From the NCBI RefSeq assembly GCF_003865095.1, contig NZ_BHYK01000001.1, forward strand, positions 1 to 64,000: a stretch of DNA of 64,000 nt. The letters are read 5' to 3'. The translations under genes and the position numbers were made by a program. The stretch comes from Clostridium tagluense. Lineage in GTDB: Bacteria > Bacillota > Clostridia > Clostridiales > Clostridiaceae. Each line of letters starts with the position of its first letter. The stretch's first letter is position 1. Of this stretch, positions 9,018 through 17,083 are shown one piece after another. The notes beneath the pieces were generated by a model. That model was given only the letters and a program-made list of their open reading frames with translations, was not told where the DNA came from and did not search any database.

Positions 9018-9060
9018 AAAAGAAGCGTATTTTGAGAAAATTAAAATACGCTTCTTTTTT
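9018..9060 (+). terminator. Bidirectional terminator
   Basis: Stem AAGAAGCGTATTTT / AAAATACGCTTCTT with T run on the plus strand and an A run upstream that can act for the converging minus-strand gene. Confidence 0.9.
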
Positions 9061-9081
9061 AGCTTAATTAATCTAAATGGT

Positions 9082-9738
9082 TTAAATTTTAAGGATTTTC
9101 ATTTTACTGCTTTCAGCAAAAAGAAAATCGCCGTCCAAAGTTAGTAGAAAATCTATATTGTTGTACTCCGCAGTAGCTAGGTGGAAGGCATCATTTACAG
9201 ACAATAAGTTTTCGCACATGAAAATTTTAACTAGGGATATACACTCTTCAGAAATGTTGAGGTATTTTATATTTATAATTTTTTCTAGTTCGGAAATTAT
9301 TTCTACGGACTTATTGTAATAGATATTCAATAGGTTTCTTCTCATAGAATTTTTGGAAATATTATCAAAATACCTTTTATATGGAATATGAATAAGCCTA
9401 TCTTCTTTCCTTTGCTTTAATATCTTTGTGTCATGGCGGCTAAAGCTACCTGTTATAGACCTAATGTTGTCAATTGAGTTATAGGGGCTAGTATTATTTA
9501 TTTTGGATTCAATGTCACTAATGAATAATTTGTAAAGTATTTGATTTAAAACTTCGGCAGATATGATACTGGTAGTGTAAAATTGCGAGCTTCCTTCAGA
9601 AAGTTGTTTTAAGCATGATAGACAATCACTATGTTTAATATCATCATCATATATCAAGCTAAGCACGAAAGAGGCATCTAATAGTACAGAATTTTTATTG
9701 AAAACTATATTTTTAAAAGGGTATAATATTAATTCCAT
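9082..9738 (-). CDS. PIN-domain protein (putative ribonuclease), orphan
   Basis: A 218-residue PIN-domain protein. The acidic residues of the fold are present: LLDASFVL near residue 20, SAEVLNQ (Glu), SVNDAFHLATA with Asp in the later helix, and TLDGDF near the C-terminus. Such proteins are Mg/Mn-dependent RNases, often VapC toxins. At 218 residues it is longer than a typical VapC (~130-140), with an insert of about 70 residues in the middle. No VapB-like antitoxin ORF precedes or follows it, so a toxin role is not supported by context. No strong ribosome site is visible (TTAACCTCAT on the plus strand gives a weak GAGGTT). Confidence 0.75.
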   Translation of the reverse strand: MELILYPFKNIVFNKNSVLLDASFVLSLIYDDDIKHSDCLSCLKQLSEGSSQFYTTSIISAEVLNQILYKLFISDIESKINNTSPYNSIDNIRSITGSFSRHDTKILKQRKEDRLIHIPYKRYFDNISKNSMRRNLLNIYYNKSVEIISELEKIINIKYLNISEECISLVKIFMCENLLSVNDAFHLATAEYNNIDFLLTLDGDFLFAESSKMKILKI

Positions 9739-9936
9739 TTTAACCTCATCAAAATCAATTATTCTATAATTAATATATATTCAGCAATGCTTACTAATAG
9801 TAGTTTTATAAACTATGAATAATGAATTTATTATTTTATAAATGGTAGCCCCTTGATTTAGCAATAAAAATTGAGGTATACTTCTTTTAATGCTATTTAC
9901 ATAGTTAACATAAATTTTATAGAGAGGAGATGCATA

Positions 9937-10680
9937 ATGGAGTTTTTAAGAAATGATGAAACTTTGGATGATCTTAATTTAAAGGGTATTCAAGTTATTC
10001 AAAAAAAAGACGATTTTAGGTTTGGTGTGGATGCAGTATTACTTGCTAATTTTGCTAAGGTAAGAAAAAATGCCAAAGTTGTTGATTTATGCAGTGGCAC
10101 AGGGATAATTCCTTTCATATTAGCAGGTAAAACCTATGCAAGTGATTTAATTGGTGTAGAACTTCAAGAAGAATTTGTTGAAATGGCCAATCGTTCCATA
10201 AAATTAAATAAATTGGAAGATAAAATGAAATTTATATGTGGAGACTTAAAGGATATAGAACTTATTAAAAGCATTCCTAAAGTAGATATTGTTACAGTTA
10301 ATCCACCATATAAACTTCAAAATTCAGGTTTGATAAATTTAAATGATAAAAATGCAATAGCAAGACATGAGATTTGTTGTACATTAGAAGACGTAATTGT
10401 TGCAACTAGAATTCTACTGAAAGATAGCGGAAGGGTGTATATGGTACACAGACCTGATAGATTAGTTGATATTCTATGTACTATGAGGAAGCATAGAATT
10501 GAGCCTAAACGTATAAGAATGGTTCATCCTAGCGTGAATAAGGCACCAAACATTGTACTTATAGAGGGGCAAAGAGATGGGGGAACCTTTTTAAAATGGG
10601 AGACACCTCTTTATGTTCACAGTGAAGATGGTGGTTATACTCAGGAAATTATTGATATGTACAATTCGGATACAATTTAA
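9937..10680 (+). CDS. trmN6: tRNA1(Val) (adenine37-N6)-methyltransferase family (YabB/TrmN6)
   Basis: A 247-residue class I SAM-dependent methyltransferase. The SAM-binding motif VVDLCSGTGIIP is at about residues 48-59, and NPPY at 122-125 is typical of adenine-N6 methylation. The YabB/TrmN6 family methylates A37 of tRNA-Val in E. coli. The ATG at 9937 lies 7 nt after AGAGAGGAG. It is followed 29 nt later by rsmI, as in the B. subtilis yabB-yazA-yabC cluster, which supports the identification. Confidence 0.9.
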   Translation: MEFLRNDETLDDLNLKGIQVIQKKDDFRFGVDAVLLANFAKVRKNAKVVDLCSGTGIIPFILAGKTYASDLIGVELQEEFVEMANRSIKLNKLEDKMKFICGDLKDIELIKSIPKVDIVTVNPPYKLQNSGLINLNDKNAIARHEICCTLEDVIVATRILLKDSGRVYMVHRPDRLVDILCTMRKHRIEPKRIRMVHPSVNKAPNIVLIEGQRDGGTFLKWETPLYVHSEDGGYTQEIIDMYNSDTI

Positions 10681-10709
10681 TGCAAATATCAAAGTAAAGG
10701 GTGGTAAGA

Positions 10710-11552
10710 ATGGTAGGAAAATTATACTTAGTTCCAACTCCTATAGGAAATCTAAAGGATATTACACTAAGAGCATTAGAAGTGCTACAAAATGTAGATA
10801 TAATAGCAGCAGAGGATACAAGGCAAAGTTTAAAGCTATTAAATCATTTCAATATAAAAAAAACGCTTATAAGTTATCATCAACATAATGAACAAGGTAA
10901 AAGTGGAAATTTAATCGATCAGATTAAAGAGGGTAAAAATATAGCTATAATTAGTGACGCTGGTACACCGGGGATATCAGACCCTGGAAGTGTAATAGTT
11001 CAAAAGTGCATAGAGCAAAATATAAAATTTGAAGTCTTACCTGGAGCCACAGCAATTACTACTGCGCTTGTATATTCAGGACTTGATACTACAAAATTTA
11101 TATTTAGAGGATTTTTACCTAGAGAGAATAAAGAAAGAAAGCCTATCATTGATGACTTATTAAACAGGAGCGAAACTTTAATTTTTTACGAGGCTCCTCA
11201 TAGACTCTTAAGCACATTAGAATTTTTATATGAAAATATTGGTAATAGAAAAATATCAATGTGTAGAGAACTTACAAAATTGTATGAAGAAATAATTAGA
11301 CTGACGTTAGAACAGGCTATAGTATACTATAAAGAGAAAGCTCCAAGAGGCGAATATGTATTAGTAATTGAAGGAAAGAGTCAGGAAGATATAGATAAAG
11401 ATGAAAGATCAAAATGGGATACACTAACTATAGAGGAACATATAGAAAAATATATGAAGGCCGGAACGGATAAAAAAGATGCTATGAAAAAGGTTGCAAA
11501 AGATAGAGGTATGGCTAAATCTGAAATATATAAGCATTCATTGAACATTTAA
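10710..11552 (+). CDS. rsmI: 16S rRNA (cytidine1402-2'-O)-methyltransferase
   Basis: A 280-residue RsmI, of the tetrapyrrole-methylase fold. Visible: GKLYLVPTPIGNLKDITLRAL at the N-terminus, AAEDTRQSLKLLNHF, SDAGTPGISDPG (the SAM loop) and FLPR...FYEAPHRLL. It 2'-O-methylates C1402 of 16S rRNA in the decoding centre. The ATG at 10710 is preferred over the upstream GTG because AAAGGGTGG lies 5-6 nt before it. It is the last gene of the trmN6-rsmI pair; the 200 bp following contain the promoter of the next gene. Confidence 0.94.
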   Translation: MVGKLYLVPTPIGNLKDITLRALEVLQNVDIIAAEDTRQSLKLLNHFNIKKTLISYHQHNEQGKSGNLIDQIKEGKNIAIISDAGTPGISDPGSVIVQKCIEQNIKFEVLPGATAITTALVYSGLDTTKFIFRGFLPRENKERKPIIDDLLNRSETLIFYEAPHRLLSTLEFLYENIGNRKISMCRELTKLYEEIIRLTLEQAIVYYKEKAPRGEYVLVIEGKSQEDIDKDERSKWDTLTIEEHIEKYMKAGTDKKDAMKKVAKDRGMAKSEIYKHSLNI

Positions 11553-11655
11553 TATACAAAAATAAGAAATAAAACGCTTTTTGCAATTTTATTGAGAATA
11601 TACGTTGAAATTTAAAAAAGTGTCAAAAAGTTTACATTTCAATTTATGTTTTTCA

Positions 11656-11684
11656 TTGAGGTTGGTTTAAAGTAGTGTTATAAT
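11656..11684 (+). promoter_or_regulatory. Sigma-A promoter of the NlpC/P60 gene
   Basis: TTGAGG and TATAAT with exactly 17 bp between them; a transcription start near 11691 would give a ~75-nt leader. Confidence 0.75.
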
Positions 11685-11731
11685 AAAATTGTTGATTTAA
11701 AAATGTTGATTTAAAAATGTTTAAATAATAC

Positions 11732-11751
11732 ATATATATATATATATATAT
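11732..11751 (+). repeat. (AT)10 dinucleotide tract next to the ribosome site
   Basis: Ten AT units lie between the promoter and AGGGGGA of the following gene, abutting the ribosome binding site. Such tracts can change length by slippage; whether expression varies is not shown. Confidence 0.9.
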
Positions 11752-11764
11752 AGGGGGAATTACA

Positions 11765-12865
11765 TTGCGTAGAAGGATGATATCATTGATAGTAACACTT
11801 GGACTTGTTACTACAATAAGTATGCCAATATTTGCAGACCCGTTATCAGACAAGCTTAAAAATCAAAAGACTCAGCTTGAGGAGCAAAAGAGCGCATATA
11901 AGCAAGCTCAAAGTAAGGTTGATGCCATAGAAGCCTCTATTGAAAAAATGGATGCAAACATAGAAAAAATTTATGCAGAAGTAAATAAAGCAAAAGCTAA
12001 AATAGGCGAAACGGAGCAGCAAATAGAAAAAACCACAAAAGATATACAAGTTGCAGAGGAAAGTATTAAAGAAGAGGAAGACTTATTTAATAAGAGAATG
12101 CGAAGCATGTATATAAATGGTGTGGATAGCTATGTAGAAATTTTATTGGACTCAGAGGGAATAGAAGATCTTATTTCAAGAGTTGATAACATTAAAAAAA
12201 TTGTTGAATATGATAATAAAATTATCGGAGAGTTAACAGGCAAAAAGAGTAAAATTGAAGATAAAAAGTTAACACTTGAAACTGAAAAGACTAAATTAGT
12301 ACTTTTGAAAACTGATAATGAAAACAAAATAGCTAACATTAAGGTGAAAAGAGAAGAACAAGAAGTATTAATTACAGAAGCTGATAAGCAAAAAAAATTA
12401 TATGCTAGCAAAATAGGTGATGCAGAAGCAACTGTAAATGCTACTATGGAGCAAATACAAGCAACAATAGCTAAAGTACCTAAGTACACGCCATCTAGAG
12501 GAGCTTCATCACTTAGCACTGATTCTGTAGTTGCTTATGCAAGTAATTTTTTAGGAACAGCATATGTTTGGGGTGCTGCAGGTCCTGAAAACTTTGATTG
12601 TTCTGGTTTTATGCAATATGTATATGGTCATTTTGGTGTTTCCTTAACTAGGACTACATTTACACAGATAACTGAAGGATCATATGTTGCTAGAGAAAAT
12701 TTACAAGCTGGAGATTTAATTTTCTTTGGTACAAGTTCAGATCCGCATCATGTGGGAATGTATGTAGGCAATAATTCATATATTCATGCACCACGTACCG
12801 GAGATGTTATTAAAATATCAGCATTGACGAGAGGCGATTACCTTACTGCAAGAAGAGTTAAATAA
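11765..12865 (+). CDS. Secreted NlpC/P60 endopeptidase with coiled-coil domain
   Basis: A 366-residue peptidoglycan hydrolase. A signal peptide (residues 1-24, cut after IFA) is followed by a ~215-residue charged coiled coil of the PcsB/CwlO type and a C-terminal NlpC/P60 domain. Catalytic residues are Cys279 in NFDCSGF, His329 in HHVGMYVG, and a further polar residue in YIHAP. CwlO-type enzymes cut D-Glu-DAP bonds during elongation and are held inactive by the coiled coil until FtsEX acts. The start is TTG at 11765, 7 nt after AGGGGGA. It has its own promoter and terminator. Confidence 0.92.
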   Translation: MRRRMISLIVTLGLVTTISMPIFADPLSDKLKNQKTQLEEQKSAYKQAQSKVDAIEASIEKMDANIEKIYAEVNKAKAKIGETEQQIEKTTKDIQVAEESIKEEEDLFNKRMRSMYINGVDSYVEILLDSEGIEDLISRVDNIKKIVEYDNKIIGELTGKKSKIEDKKLTLETEKTKLVLLKTDNENKIANIKVKREEQEVLITEADKQKKLYASKIGDAEATVNATMEQIQATIAKVPKYTPSRGASSLSTDSVVAYASNFLGTAYVWGAAGPENFDCSGFMQYVYGHFGVSLTRTTFTQITEGSYVARENLQAGDLIFFGTSSDPHHVGMYVGNNSYIHAPRTGDVIKISALTRGDYLTARRVK

Positions 12866-12877
12866 GTTTAATATTGG

Positions 12878-12905
12878 ACAGGCTATTTCAGATAGTCTGT
12901 TTTTT
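12878..12905 (+). terminator. Intrinsic terminator
   Basis: Stem ACAGGCTAT / ATAGTCTGT (one G-T), 5-nt loop and six T residues, just after the NlpC/P60 gene. Confidence 0.85.
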
Positions 12906-12955
12906 GTGGGAAGAAAATCATTTTTTTGTTGAATAGCTATATATATGTATTTATC

Positions 12956-13012
12956 AAATAATTAAGTAAAAAGAATCCTATAAATTATAGGATTCTTTTT
13001 ACTTAATTATTT
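12956..13012. terminator. 28-bp perfect palindrome between convergent genes
   Basis: Perfect inverted arms of 28 bp (12956-12983 and 12985-13012) around a single A. It ends 3 nt before the abrB stop codon and carries T-rich stretches in both directions, so it probably terminates abrB and backs up the preceding gene's terminator. Confidence 0.85.
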
Positions 13013-13015
13013 AAT

Positions 13016-13261
13016 TTATTTTTCTTGTTTAAGTTGCTCTAGGCAAGGTTTGCAGATGTTTTTGCCTCTGTAGTTAACTACATCTCTGGCATCACCACAG
13101 AAAATACAAGCTGGCTGATATTTTTTTAGAATAATTAGCTCTCCGTCAACGTAAATTTCTAAAGCATCCTTTTCAGCAATATCTAGAGTCCTTCTAAGTT
13201 CTATTGGGATAACAATTCTTCCAAGTTCATCTACTCTTCTTACAACACCTGTTGATTTCAT
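13016..13261 (-). CDS. abrB: AbrB/SpoVT-type transition-state regulator
   Basis: An 81-residue DNA-binding protein. The N-terminal swapped-hairpin AbrB domain (MKSTGVVRRVDELGRIVIPIE...) is followed by a short tail with two CxxC pairs (CIFCGD and CKPCLE), probably binding zinc; this tail is typical of clostridial AbrB. AbrB represses post-exponential and sporulation genes. TAAGGAGGAAT precedes the ATG. The position after trmN6-rsmI and upstream of metG matches B. subtilis, although here it is on the opposite strand to its neighbours and ~32 kb from metG. Confidence 0.95.
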   Translation of the reverse strand: MKSTGVVRRVDELGRIVIPIELRRTLDIAEKDALEIYVDGELIILKKYQPACIFCGDARDVVNYRGKNICKPCLEQLKQEK

Positions 13262-13396
13262 AATAATTCCTCCTTAGGATAACAATTTCCGACATCTTAA
13301 TATTGAAATATTAATAAATATGACGTATAAAGTCAAAATTTCACTTGATTAATTTAGTTAATATTACAAAATTAATATTTAATTCCATCTAAAGTT

Positions 13397-13425
13397 AATA
13401 TACTACCATATAATACAAATGTCAA
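13397..13425 (-). promoter_or_regulatory. Sigma-A promoter of abrB
   Basis: On the minus strand TTGACA and TATATT lie 17 bp apart, about 136 bp upstream of the abrB start, giving a long, AT-rich leader in which AbrB autoregulation would be expected. The remaining gap to 13929 is AT-rich and holds no recognisable gene. Confidence 0.7.
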
Positions 13426-13929
13426 TATATTTTTTAAAAAAAATACAAATTTTTACTATACTTGTTAAGTCTTTAAAATCAATAAATAGAGCTAAAAATA
13501 CCTAATAAAATCATAAAACGCAATGAAAAGACGGTTTTACAATATAAGAATATATGAAAAGTAAAATAGTAATTTTATGGATATATCCATTAATATATGT
13601 CGAAGGGTTGCACTAATAATTGGTTATCTAATAATCTATTAAATAAAAAAACAAAAATAATATGTAAATTATCAAGAAGTTTAACTATTTTAGCATTAGT
13701 GGAAATAATTATAAAATAGAAATTAAAAATAAAGAAGAAAATTATTTTAAACTAATAGATTGTAAAAAAAAAGAAAATTTATTGTAAACGCAATTTCTAA
13801 AATTAAACAAATGAAGAAAGAAATAAAAGTCATATTGCGATAAGAAATATTTGCTAATTTTAATGTGTTGATCTAAACAAAGTGATATAGTTATGAAGTA
13901 AATATTTTTAAAACGAAGGAGAGAATAAT

Positions 13930-14574
13930 ATGAAAATTTTTATTGATACTGCAAATGTAAACGAAATCAAAAAAGCCGCAGAATTAGGGATAATAGATGG
14001 AGTAACCACAAATCCTTCTTTGATAGCAAAAGAAGGCAGAAACATAAAAGAAGTAATAGAAGAGATATGTGCTATTGTTGATGGACCAATAAGTGCAGAG
14101 GTTATAAATATGACCGCCAGTAAGATGGTGGAAGAGGGAAGAGAACTTTCAAAGCTTCATAAAAACGTAGTTGTTAAAATACCTATGTGTGAGGAAGGCC
14201 TGAAAGCTGTTAATATTCTTTCAAAAGAAAATATAAAAACAAATGTTACTTTAATATTTTCACCTCAACAAGCATTGCTTGCTTCAAAAGCAGGTGCAAA
14301 CTATGTAAGTCCTTTTATGGGAAGATTAGATGATATAGGAACATCTAGTTCACAAGTAATTTCAGATATAGCTCAAATTTTTAAAATGTATAACATAAAT
14401 ACAGAAATTATAGCTGCTAGCATTAGAAATCCTATACATATTTTAGACTGTGCAAAAGTTGGGGCTAATATAGCTACAATTCCGTACAACCTAATAATGG
14501 ATATGATTAAACACCCTCTTACTGATAAGGGCATAGCGAAATTTTTAGCGGACTACAATAATTCATTAAAATAA
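13930..14574 (+). CDS. Fructose-6-phosphate aldolase / transaldolase-like protein
   Basis: The 214-residue protein belongs to the short TalC/FSA transaldolase subfamily. [13 protein letters not shown] with its Asp is at the N-terminus, GVTTNPSL follows, and the Schiff-base lysine sits in VVVKIPM (near residue 84). ISAEV and the ASIRN motif are also present. Family members either transfer dihydroxyacetone units in the pentose phosphate route or cleave fructose-6-phosphate; sequence alone does not separate them. A GAAGGAGAG ribosome site precedes the ATG. It stands alone between abrB and pspA. Confidence 0.9.
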   Translation: MKIFIDTANVNEIKKAAELGIIDGVTTNPSLIAKEGRNIKEVIEEICAIVDGPISAEVINMTASKMVEEGRELSKLHKNVVVKIPMCEEGLKAVNILSKENIKTNVTLIFSPQQALLASKAGANYVSPFMGRLDDIGTSSSQVISDIAQIFKMYNINTEIIAASIRNPIHILDCAKVGANIATIPYNLIMDMIKHPLTDKGIAKFLADYNNSLK

Positions 14575-14658
14575 TAGAAAAAGAAATAGCAGAAAAAGAT
14601 GAAAATTGAAGGGTGATAAGTAATATGGTACTGTTTATTCCACATAAGAATTAACAAG

Positions 14659-14800
14659 TTATACACAGCCTATAATGATCAATGTGGATAATAAACTTGT
14701 CGGAATTACTTTTAATATGTAAAAGCCTATAAATAGTGATTTAAATATAAATTAAGTTGTCCACAGGTTCTGTTGATTAAATGTTAAAAACTGTGGATAA
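14659..14800. other. Group of four DnaA-box-like 9-mers
   Basis: TTATACACA at 14659-14667 (+), TGTGGATAA at 14683-14691 and 14792-14800 (perfect TTATCCACA on the minus strand), and TTGTCCACA at 14757-14765 (+, one mismatch). The first two are arranged head-to-head and flanked by ACAAGTT/AACTTGT. They lie in the otherwise empty 279-bp gap between two convergent genes, so promoter function is unlikely. Confidence 0.7.
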
Positions 14801-14853
14801 TTTAATTGTAATATTTAGAATTTATCTATCTGCAATATTAACTGTGAGTTAAA

Positions 14854-15498
14854 TCACATGTATTTTTTTAGTTCTAAGTTTAAATCTAGATTGGTAAGAC
14901 TTGTTATTTCATTATACAATTCATTATCAAAATCGAGTTCTGTCAGCGCGGATATAAAGCATTCTTTTTTTTGTATACTCGCTTCAATATTTGAAATGCA
15001 CAAAGAAGTATTTTTAATTGATGTATTGCCAATGATTTCATTTATTTTTTTATGAGCTTCAGCTGCATTGTATCTTGCCAATGCTTCATTTTTGTATATT
15101 TTTATATCATATATATTTTGCTGTAGTTGCCTTAGTTGTAATTTTAAAGCTTCACCTTTTGAAGTTGCATGATTATAACTTGTGTTTAATGAATTAAAAT
15201 ATTTATCATTATCTAATTTTTTTTCAAGGATTTTTTTAGCCAGTTCTTCATTACCTTTATTTAATGCAAGTTTAATTGTTACAATATATTCATCAGATTC
15301 TTTAGATAAGCTTTCGAGTCTTCTTTCAATTTCATGTATATTACCTAAGATTTTAGCAGATGAAATCCTAGCATCATTTAAAATGAACTCCATATCTCTT
15401 ATTTTTTGATCTAGTAGCTCTAAGGGGTTCTCTAATTCATCTAAAATACTGCTTATTTTAGATTTTATAAGATAAAATAGTCTACTAAGTATTGTCAT
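14854..15498 (-). CDS. pspA: PspA/IM30 family protein
   Basis: A 214-residue all-helical protein of the PspA/IM30 (ESCRT-III-like) family. It opens with MTILSRLFYLIKSKISSILDELENPLELLDQ, whose amphipathic helix and ENPxxxLDQ motif are diagnostic, and continues as coiled coil through residue ~150. Such proteins oligomerise on damaged membranes and maintain the proton gradient. AAGGAGGTTGC lies just before the ATG. It is a single gene. The 319-bp region upstream (15499-15817) is extremely AT-rich; no sigma-54 or LiaR-like site is recognised. Confidence 0.88.
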   Translation of the reverse strand: MTILSRLFYLIKSKISSILDELENPLELLDQKIRDMEFILNDARISSAKILGNIHEIERRLESLSKESDEYIVTIKLALNKGNEELAKKILEKKLDNDKYFNSLNTSYNHATSKGEALKLQLRQLQQNIYDIKIYKNEALARYNAAEAHKKINEIIGNTSIKNTSLCISNIEASIQKKECFISALTELDFDNELYNEITSLTNLDLNLELKKYM

Positions 15499-15759
15499 AG
15501 CAACCTCCTTAATGGTACCCTTTTATATAAGATGAAAAATACTTAATAAAATTAATAGCTTATATATATAAATTTTATTAATACTATTATGGTAATATAT
15601 TTCTTTATATATACTATATTTTATAAATACACTTTTATATAAAAATATAAAGTAACCTATATTTATAGGATTAAAGAAAATGCAAAAAAATAGCATATAG
15701 AAAATAACTTGTAATGGGTTTATATTTACCTTATAATAAAAATATAATTATGTTTATAT

Positions 15760-15788
15760 TTGACAGACTAAAAAGCATATTTTATTTA
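15760..15788 (+). promoter_or_regulatory. Possible promoter of the DUF1836 gene
   Basis: TTGACA followed 17 bp later by TATTTA (weak -10), ~30 bp before the TTG start codon. Confidence 0.45.
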
Positions 15789-15817
15789 AAATATTAATTT
15801 TGGGAAGGTGATAAAAC

Positions 15818-16408
15818 TTGGAGAAGGCTAAATTTACCCTGGAAAGTATAAATTTATTAGCAAAATCAATATCAGAAAATAGTATAATTCCATATGAGGA
15901 ATTACCTCAATATGACTTATTTTTATCTCAAGTTATTGATTATTTAAATGATAAATTTGAGGATGACAATTACACTAATAATATAGTACAGAATTATATA
16001 AAAAGCGAAGTTATATCAAAACCCGAAGATAGTAAAAAAAGAGGCTATACAAAATTACATCTTGCGCAGTTAGTATTGCTTAGCCATATGAGACCCATAC
16101 TTACAGCAGAAGAGATTAAAAAAGTTTTTAGGTTGGCTTTTAATGAAATTAATGATAGAGATGATGATATTATTTCATGGGAAAACGCTTATAAATTCTT
16201 TTCAGATATGCAAAAGGAAAGTTTTGATGATTTTTCTCAAAAGCAGTTTTGTGATAAAGAAAAATTAGGAAAAATAATTGATTCACTAGATTTAAAAGAA
16301 AGTGACGAGGAAAGAATATCAGTTTTTTTGATTGTAATGAATTTAGTATCGCAAGCAAGTGCTATAAAAAAATTAGTTCAAAAAATTGTAGGCGATTATG
16401 AATCTTAA
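15818..16408 (+). CDS. DUF1836-domain protein
   Basis: A 196-residue protein of the DUF1836 family. Characteristic stretches are ELPQYDLFLSQVIDYLNDKF, TNNIVQNYIKSEVISKP and KKRGYTKLHLAQLVLLSHMRP; the N-terminal half looks like a MerR/winged-helix reading head. The function is unknown; a DNA-binding regulator is plausible. The start is TTG at 15818 with GGGAAGGTG upstream. It is a single gene ending in a terminator. Confidence 0.85.
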   Translation: MEKAKFTLESINLLAKSISENSIIPYEELPQYDLFLSQVIDYLNDKFEDDNYTNNIVQNYIKSEVISKPEDSKKRGYTKLHLAQLVLLSHMRPILTAEEIKKVFRLAFNEINDRDDDIISWENAYKFFSDMQKESFDDFSQKQFCDKEKLGKIIDSLDLKESDEERISVFLIVMNLVSQASAIKKLVQKIVGDYES

Positions 16409-16427
16409 AAAACAAAATATTAAAAAA

Positions 16428-16466
16428 ATAAAAGATCCTATAAAATATAGGTCTTTTATTTTTTTA
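16428..16466. terminator. Bidirectional terminator
   Basis: Stem ATAAAAGATCCTAT / ATAGGTCTTTTAT (one mismatch or G-T), followed by a long T run, between the DUF1836 gene and the convergent selenoprotein gene. Confidence 0.85.
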
Positions 16467-16476
16467 TAGGGAATTA

Positions 16477-16776
16477 TTATTTACAAGAACTATTTGCAGT
16501 ATCAGCAGTTGTTATTTTAAATGATTCTCCAAATATGCTTTTAGCGTACATGATTTTTGTATCTTCAAAAACAAATGAAGACTCATTGTCTACTATAAAG
16601 TTTATTCCGTTTACTGATTCTAAAATATCGTCTTCTTGTTGCTCGTCCAGAGCAACACCCAATATTGGGCCTCCTCAACCAAAGCCTTTTATAAGTAATC
16701 TAACTGAAGATTTACCCTTTTTTAAAAGCTGGTTGCTTAAAGCATTTTTAGTAACCTCATCAAAAGAAATATTCAT
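16477..16776 (-). CDS. HesB-like selenoprotein (UGA = Sec34)
   Basis: The reading frame starts at ATG 16776 (AAGGAGGATA ribosome site 7 nt upstream). It runs through an in-frame TGA at 16677-16675 and on to TAA at 16479-16477, giving 99 residues. Around the TGA the protein reads IKGFG-U-GGPILGVALDEQ. HesB/IscA-related proteins have a cysteine at this place (GFGCGGP...LDE), and HesB-like selenoproteins with Sec at this position are an established prokaryotic family. Immediately 3' of the TGA a hairpin meets the bacterial SECIS rules (separate entry). The part after the TGA continues the family's conserved acidic region, so this is not a decayed gene. One more cysteine is present near the C-terminus (Cys98). 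The probable role is redox or Fe-S related, unproven. Automatic annotation would report only the last ~61 residues. Confidence 0.9.
16637..16657 (-). promoter_or_regulatory. SECIS-like hairpin after the UGA codon
   Basis: On the minus strand the RNA forms an 8-bp perfect stem, UGUUGCUC with GAGCAACA, closing the 5-nt loop UGGAC. The loop starts 26 nt after the UGA, inside the 16-37 nt range accepted for bacterial SECIS elements, and carries G at its second position. It lies within the coding sequence, as expected for SelB-dependent decoding. Confidence 0.8.
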
Positions 16777-16996
16777 ATATTATCCTCCTTGTACCCACTA
16801 GGGGTATATATTACTATTATTATATGTGTTAAATATTATTATGTCAAATAAAATGTAAAAATATAAAATAAATTTTTATAAAATTTATTCACTAAATATA
16901 TATATTTATACAAGTAAGACGTCGGTTTTTTTTATATTTAATAATTCAATGGGAGATGGCGAGAATACTTATGCAAGTAAAATTAAATCGTAGTGG

Positions 16997-17025
16997 TTGA
17001 CAAGGATTGTATAAGAGGATAGTAT
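16997..17025 (+). promoter_or_regulatory. Sigma-A promoter of the arc operon
   Basis: Consensus TTGACA, 17 bp, TAGTAT, about 60 bp upstream of the arcC start. The rest of the 307-bp gap is AT-rich; no convincing ArgR box was found by eye. Confidence 0.8.
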
Positions 17026-17083
17026 AAAAATATGGATAATATAAAATTATTGTAAAAATTAAAAATATTTTGGGGGTTTAGTT

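Noticed and set aside
9082-9738. VapBC toxin-antitoxin pair
   Set aside because: No antitoxin-sized ORF with a ribosome site flanks the PIN gene on either side.
16477-16662. Separate 61-residue gene starting at an internal start
   Set aside because: It has no ribosome site of its own and is the post-UGA part of the HesB-like selenoprotein.
16855-16925. ArgR operator before the arc operon
   Set aside because: AT-rich palindromic-looking sequence (ATATATATAT) is present, but nothing close to the ARG-box consensus could be distinguished from background.
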